A stretch of DNA of 7,879 bases from Planctomycetota bacterium. Its GTDB lineage: Bacteria; Planctomycetota; UBA1135. Below, in pieces: positions 6,467-7,879 of the stretch. The position numbers and the translations under genes are program-made. Below the pieces are notes generated by a model. It did not search any database. It saw only the letters and a list, made by a program, of their open reading frames with translations, and was not told where the DNA came from. Location: positions 1-7,879 of the forward strand of contig JAQBVK010000105.1 in assembly GCA_027623585.1 (NCBI GenBank), written 5' to 3'. Every line of letters begins with the position of its first letter. Positions within the stretch are counted from its first letter, which is position 1.

Positions 6467-6507
6467 TTGGCCTGAACCCCTTTCGGCCATAGCATCCTAT
6501 CGGATGC
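6467..6507 (+). promoter_or_regulatory. Candidate promoter and inverted repeat at the response regulator start
   Basis: TTGGCC (6467-6472) and TAGCAT (6490-6495) are each four-of-six matches to -35 and -10 boxes, with the ideal 17-bp spacer. They would place transcription start near 6502, two bases before the ATG at 6504, giving an almost leaderless mRNA. A perfect inverted repeat, GCATCC (6492-6497), loop TATC, GGATGC (6502-6507), covers the -10 box edge, the start point and the ATG. It could be an operator shared with the divergent cyclase gene or an RNA hairpin over the start codon. Both readings are tentative. Confidence 0.28.
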
Positions 6508-7034
6508 GCACATTCGAATCCGCCGCCCTCCTGGCCTCGGCTGCCGTCGAGGACCGCGACGCACCGGCGTCCGACGACTCCTCGCAGCATCAGCCGGAAC
6601 AGCCGGCGCAGCCGGGCTCTCGCGAGCATGTCCGGCCAGTCGCTCGCACCGCCGGAGCGCTCCGCTGTCTTGCGGTGGACGATGATCCAGGCATTCTGGA
6701 ACTGCTGGCGGTGTGGCTGGCGCGCTACGACGTCGAGCTACTCACGGCGCCCTCGGGCAAGGAAGCGCTGGCCTTGATCGAGAGCGGCGAGGTGCATCTG
6801 CTCGTCACCGATCTGGTAATGGCCGGGATGGATGGAATCGAGTTGCTGCGCCGCCTGCAGCATCTTCCGAGGCGGCCCAAGGTTCTGGGCATCACCGGCG
6901 TTGCCGGCGGCGAGACCTTGGGCATGGCCTTCACTGCGATCGGGGCGGAAGGCTTTTTGATGAAGCCTTTCAGTCGCGAAGAATTCATCGCGGCTTTGCA
7001 GGCCGCTCTCGGGCGCGAATTGCGCCCTCGCTGA
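6504..7034 (+). CDS. Single-domain (CheY-like) response regulator with N-terminal extension
   Basis: A 176-residue protein with one receiver domain (about 53-172) and no output domain. The acidic pair is Asp59-Asp60 in LAVDDD, and the phosphoacceptor is Asp103 in LLVTDLVMAGMDG. The switch threonine is Thr131 in GITG, and the conserved lysine is Lys154 in FLMKPFS, so all residues for phosphorylation and signalling are present. The first 50 residues are low-complexity, rich in Ala, Ser, Gln, Pro and Arg, and look disordered. No better internal start was found between the ATG at 6504 and the receiver domain, where V58 is too late, but the extension could be partly a wrong-start artefact. No histidine kinase is in the window. 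It is divergent from the diguanylate cyclase gene (45 bp) and 4 nt upstream of the DUF1028 gene, so it is likely co-transcribed with the latter. Confidence 0.87.
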   Translation: MRTFESAALLASAAVEDRDAPASDDSSQHQPEQPAQPGSREHVRPVARTAGALRCLAVDDDPGILELLAVWLARYDVELLTAPSGKEALALIESGEVHLLVTDLVMAGMDGIELLRRLQHLPRRPKVLGITGVAGGETLGMAFTAIGAEGFLMKPFSREEFIAALQAALGRELRPR

Positions 7035-7038
7035 TTCC

Positions 7039-7879
7039 ATGATTGCGTACCTGCTCACCGTTTTCTTGCTCGCACCGCAGCAGCCGGTTGCGACCCCCGA
7101 ACCGGTGCAGCCGGTCTCGACCTTTTCGATCGTCGCGCGCGATCCGCTCACGGGCGCGCTGGGCGTGGCGGTGCAGTCGCACTGGTTTTCGGTCGGAAGC
7201 ATCGTGACCTGGGCCGAGGCGGGCGTCGGCGCGGTCGCGACGCAGTCCTTCGCGCGCGCGGCCTACGGGCCGGAGCTGCTCGCGGACCTGCGTGAAGGGA
7301 TCGCTCCGCAAGAAGCGCTCGACAAGCGCGTGCAGGCCGATCGTGGGCGTGACGTGCGGCAGGTTGCGGTGGTGGATGCGCAGGGGCGCGTCGCCGCGTG
7401 GACCGGACCGTCCTGCATCGCGAGCGCGAGCCATCGCACTGGCGCGGCGTACTCGTGCCAGGCGAACATCATGACCGATGACGGCGTGGTGCCGGCGATG
7501 GCGGCTGCGTATGAGGCTGCGGAAGGGGACTTTGCCGAGCGATTGCTCGCGGCGTTGGATGGCGCGCAACGGGCGGGCGGCGATCTGCGCGGGCGTCAAA
7601 GCGCGGCGATCTTGATCGTGGATGGCACGCGCGGGGCCGCATCGTGGCAGGGAGTGCAGTTGGAGTTGCGTGTGGAGGATCACGTCGAGCCGCTGCAGGA
7701 GTTGCGGCGCTTGTTGCGGATCCATCGCGCCTACGAGGCTGCGAATGCGGGCGATGCCGCGTTGGAACGCGGCGACCTTGCGGAGGCTCTCACCGCTTAC
7801 GCGCGAGCCGAAGAGCTCTATCCGGAGCAGGTGGAATTGTCCTTCTGGCGCGGCATCACGCTGATGCAGCGCGGGCACG
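7039..7879 (+). CDS. DUF1028 family protein with TPR-like C-terminal region, exported, partial (3' end off window)
   Basis: I read 280 codons from the ATG at 7039 to the right edge. Residues 1-12 are hydrophobic and are followed by a Pro/Gln/Val-rich stretch to about 27, which suggests a signal peptide or lipid-free export signal. From 28 the DUF1028 pattern is clear: TFSIVARDPLTGALGVAVQS (28-47), AGVGAVATQS (61-70), YGPELL (76-81), a cysteine pair at 126 and 140, QRAGGDLRGRQSAAILIVD (177-195) and LRVEDHVEPLQELRRLL (210-226). I recall DUF1028 being grouped with Ntn-hydrolase folds, with Thr/Ser of TFSI near the processed N-terminus, but no activity is firmly assigned. From about 227, AYEAANAGDAALERGDLAEA and the following residues read like a tetratricopeptide repeat that continues out of the window. 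Its start lies 4 nt after the response regulator stop, with no obvious Shine-Dalgarno site. Confidence 0.88.
   Translation, partial: MIAYLLTVFLLAPQQPVATPEPVQPVSTFSIVARDPLTGALGVAVQSHWFSVGSIVTWAEAGVGAVATQSFARAAYGPELLADLREGIAPQEALDKRVQADRGRDVRQVAVVDAQGRVAAWTGPSCIASASHRTGAAYSCQANIMTDDGVVPAMAAAYEAAEGDFAERLLAALDGAQRAGGDLRGRQSAAILIVDGTRGAASWQGVQLELRVEDHVEPLQELRRLLRIHRAYEAANAGDAALERGDLAEALTAYARAEELYPEQVELSFWRGITLMQRGH

Noticed and set aside
6459..6629. N-terminal extension of the diguanylate cyclase from 6629
   Set aside because: It would overlap the response regulator gene head-on, is Arg/Gly-rich without recognisable features, and the ATG at 6458 leaves a normal membrane cyclase.
6985..7878. Minus-strand open frame of about 297 codons opposite the DUF1028 gene
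   Set aside because: Its translation is Arg/His-rich with no recognisable domain, while the plus strand matches DUF1028 along its whole length.

Overview
The window comes from a GC-rich bacterium. Almost all of it is coding, with short or overlapping gene junctions. I cannot fix the phylum from sequence alone. Bacteria that make lysine on a LysW carrier include Deinococcus-Thermus, and similar clusters occur in other phyla. The exported DUF3500 and DUF1028 proteins would fit an environmental lineage such as Planctomycetota or Acidobacteriota, but that is a guess.

Left part (1-4188, all minus strand): an amino-group-carrier operon, transcribed right to left from about 4210. The order is lysW (carrier), lysX (ATP-grasp ligase), lysY (reductase), a class II glutamine amidotransferase-like gene, lysZ (kinase) and lysJ (aminotransferase, cut by the window edge). 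In the known pathway LysX attaches the amino group of alpha-aminoadipate (or glutamate) to the C-terminal glutamate of LysW. LysZ then phosphorylates the side-chain carboxylate, LysY reduces it to a semialdehyde, and LysJ transaminates it. LysK finally releases lysine (or ornithine). All junctions are 4-nt overlaps, an 11-nt overlap or a 7-nt gap, so the six genes are very probably one translationally coupled unit. The amidotransferase gene has no place in the textbook pathway and is the most interesting object here. No lysK is visible, although the operon continues off the left edge.

Middle (4258-5289, plus strand): a DUF3500 family protein with an N-terminal signal peptide, divergent from lysW across 69 bp. 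Its 3' end overlaps the convergent diguanylate cyclase gene by 19 bp, and a hairpin sits in that overlap.

Right part: a six-TM membrane diguanylate cyclase (5271-6458, minus) with intact GGEEF and product-inhibition motifs. It is divergent, across 45 bp, from a single-domain response regulator with a low-complexity N-terminal extension (6504-7034, plus). Four bases later comes a DUF1028 protein with the start of a TPR-like C-terminal region (7039 to the window edge). The cyclase/regulator pairing suggests a local signalling module, but the sequence does not prove a link.

No tRNA, rRNA, CRISPR array, insertion sequence or phage gene was seen. No gene-free stretch reaches 300 bases; the longest is the 69-bp lysW/DUF3500 spacer.
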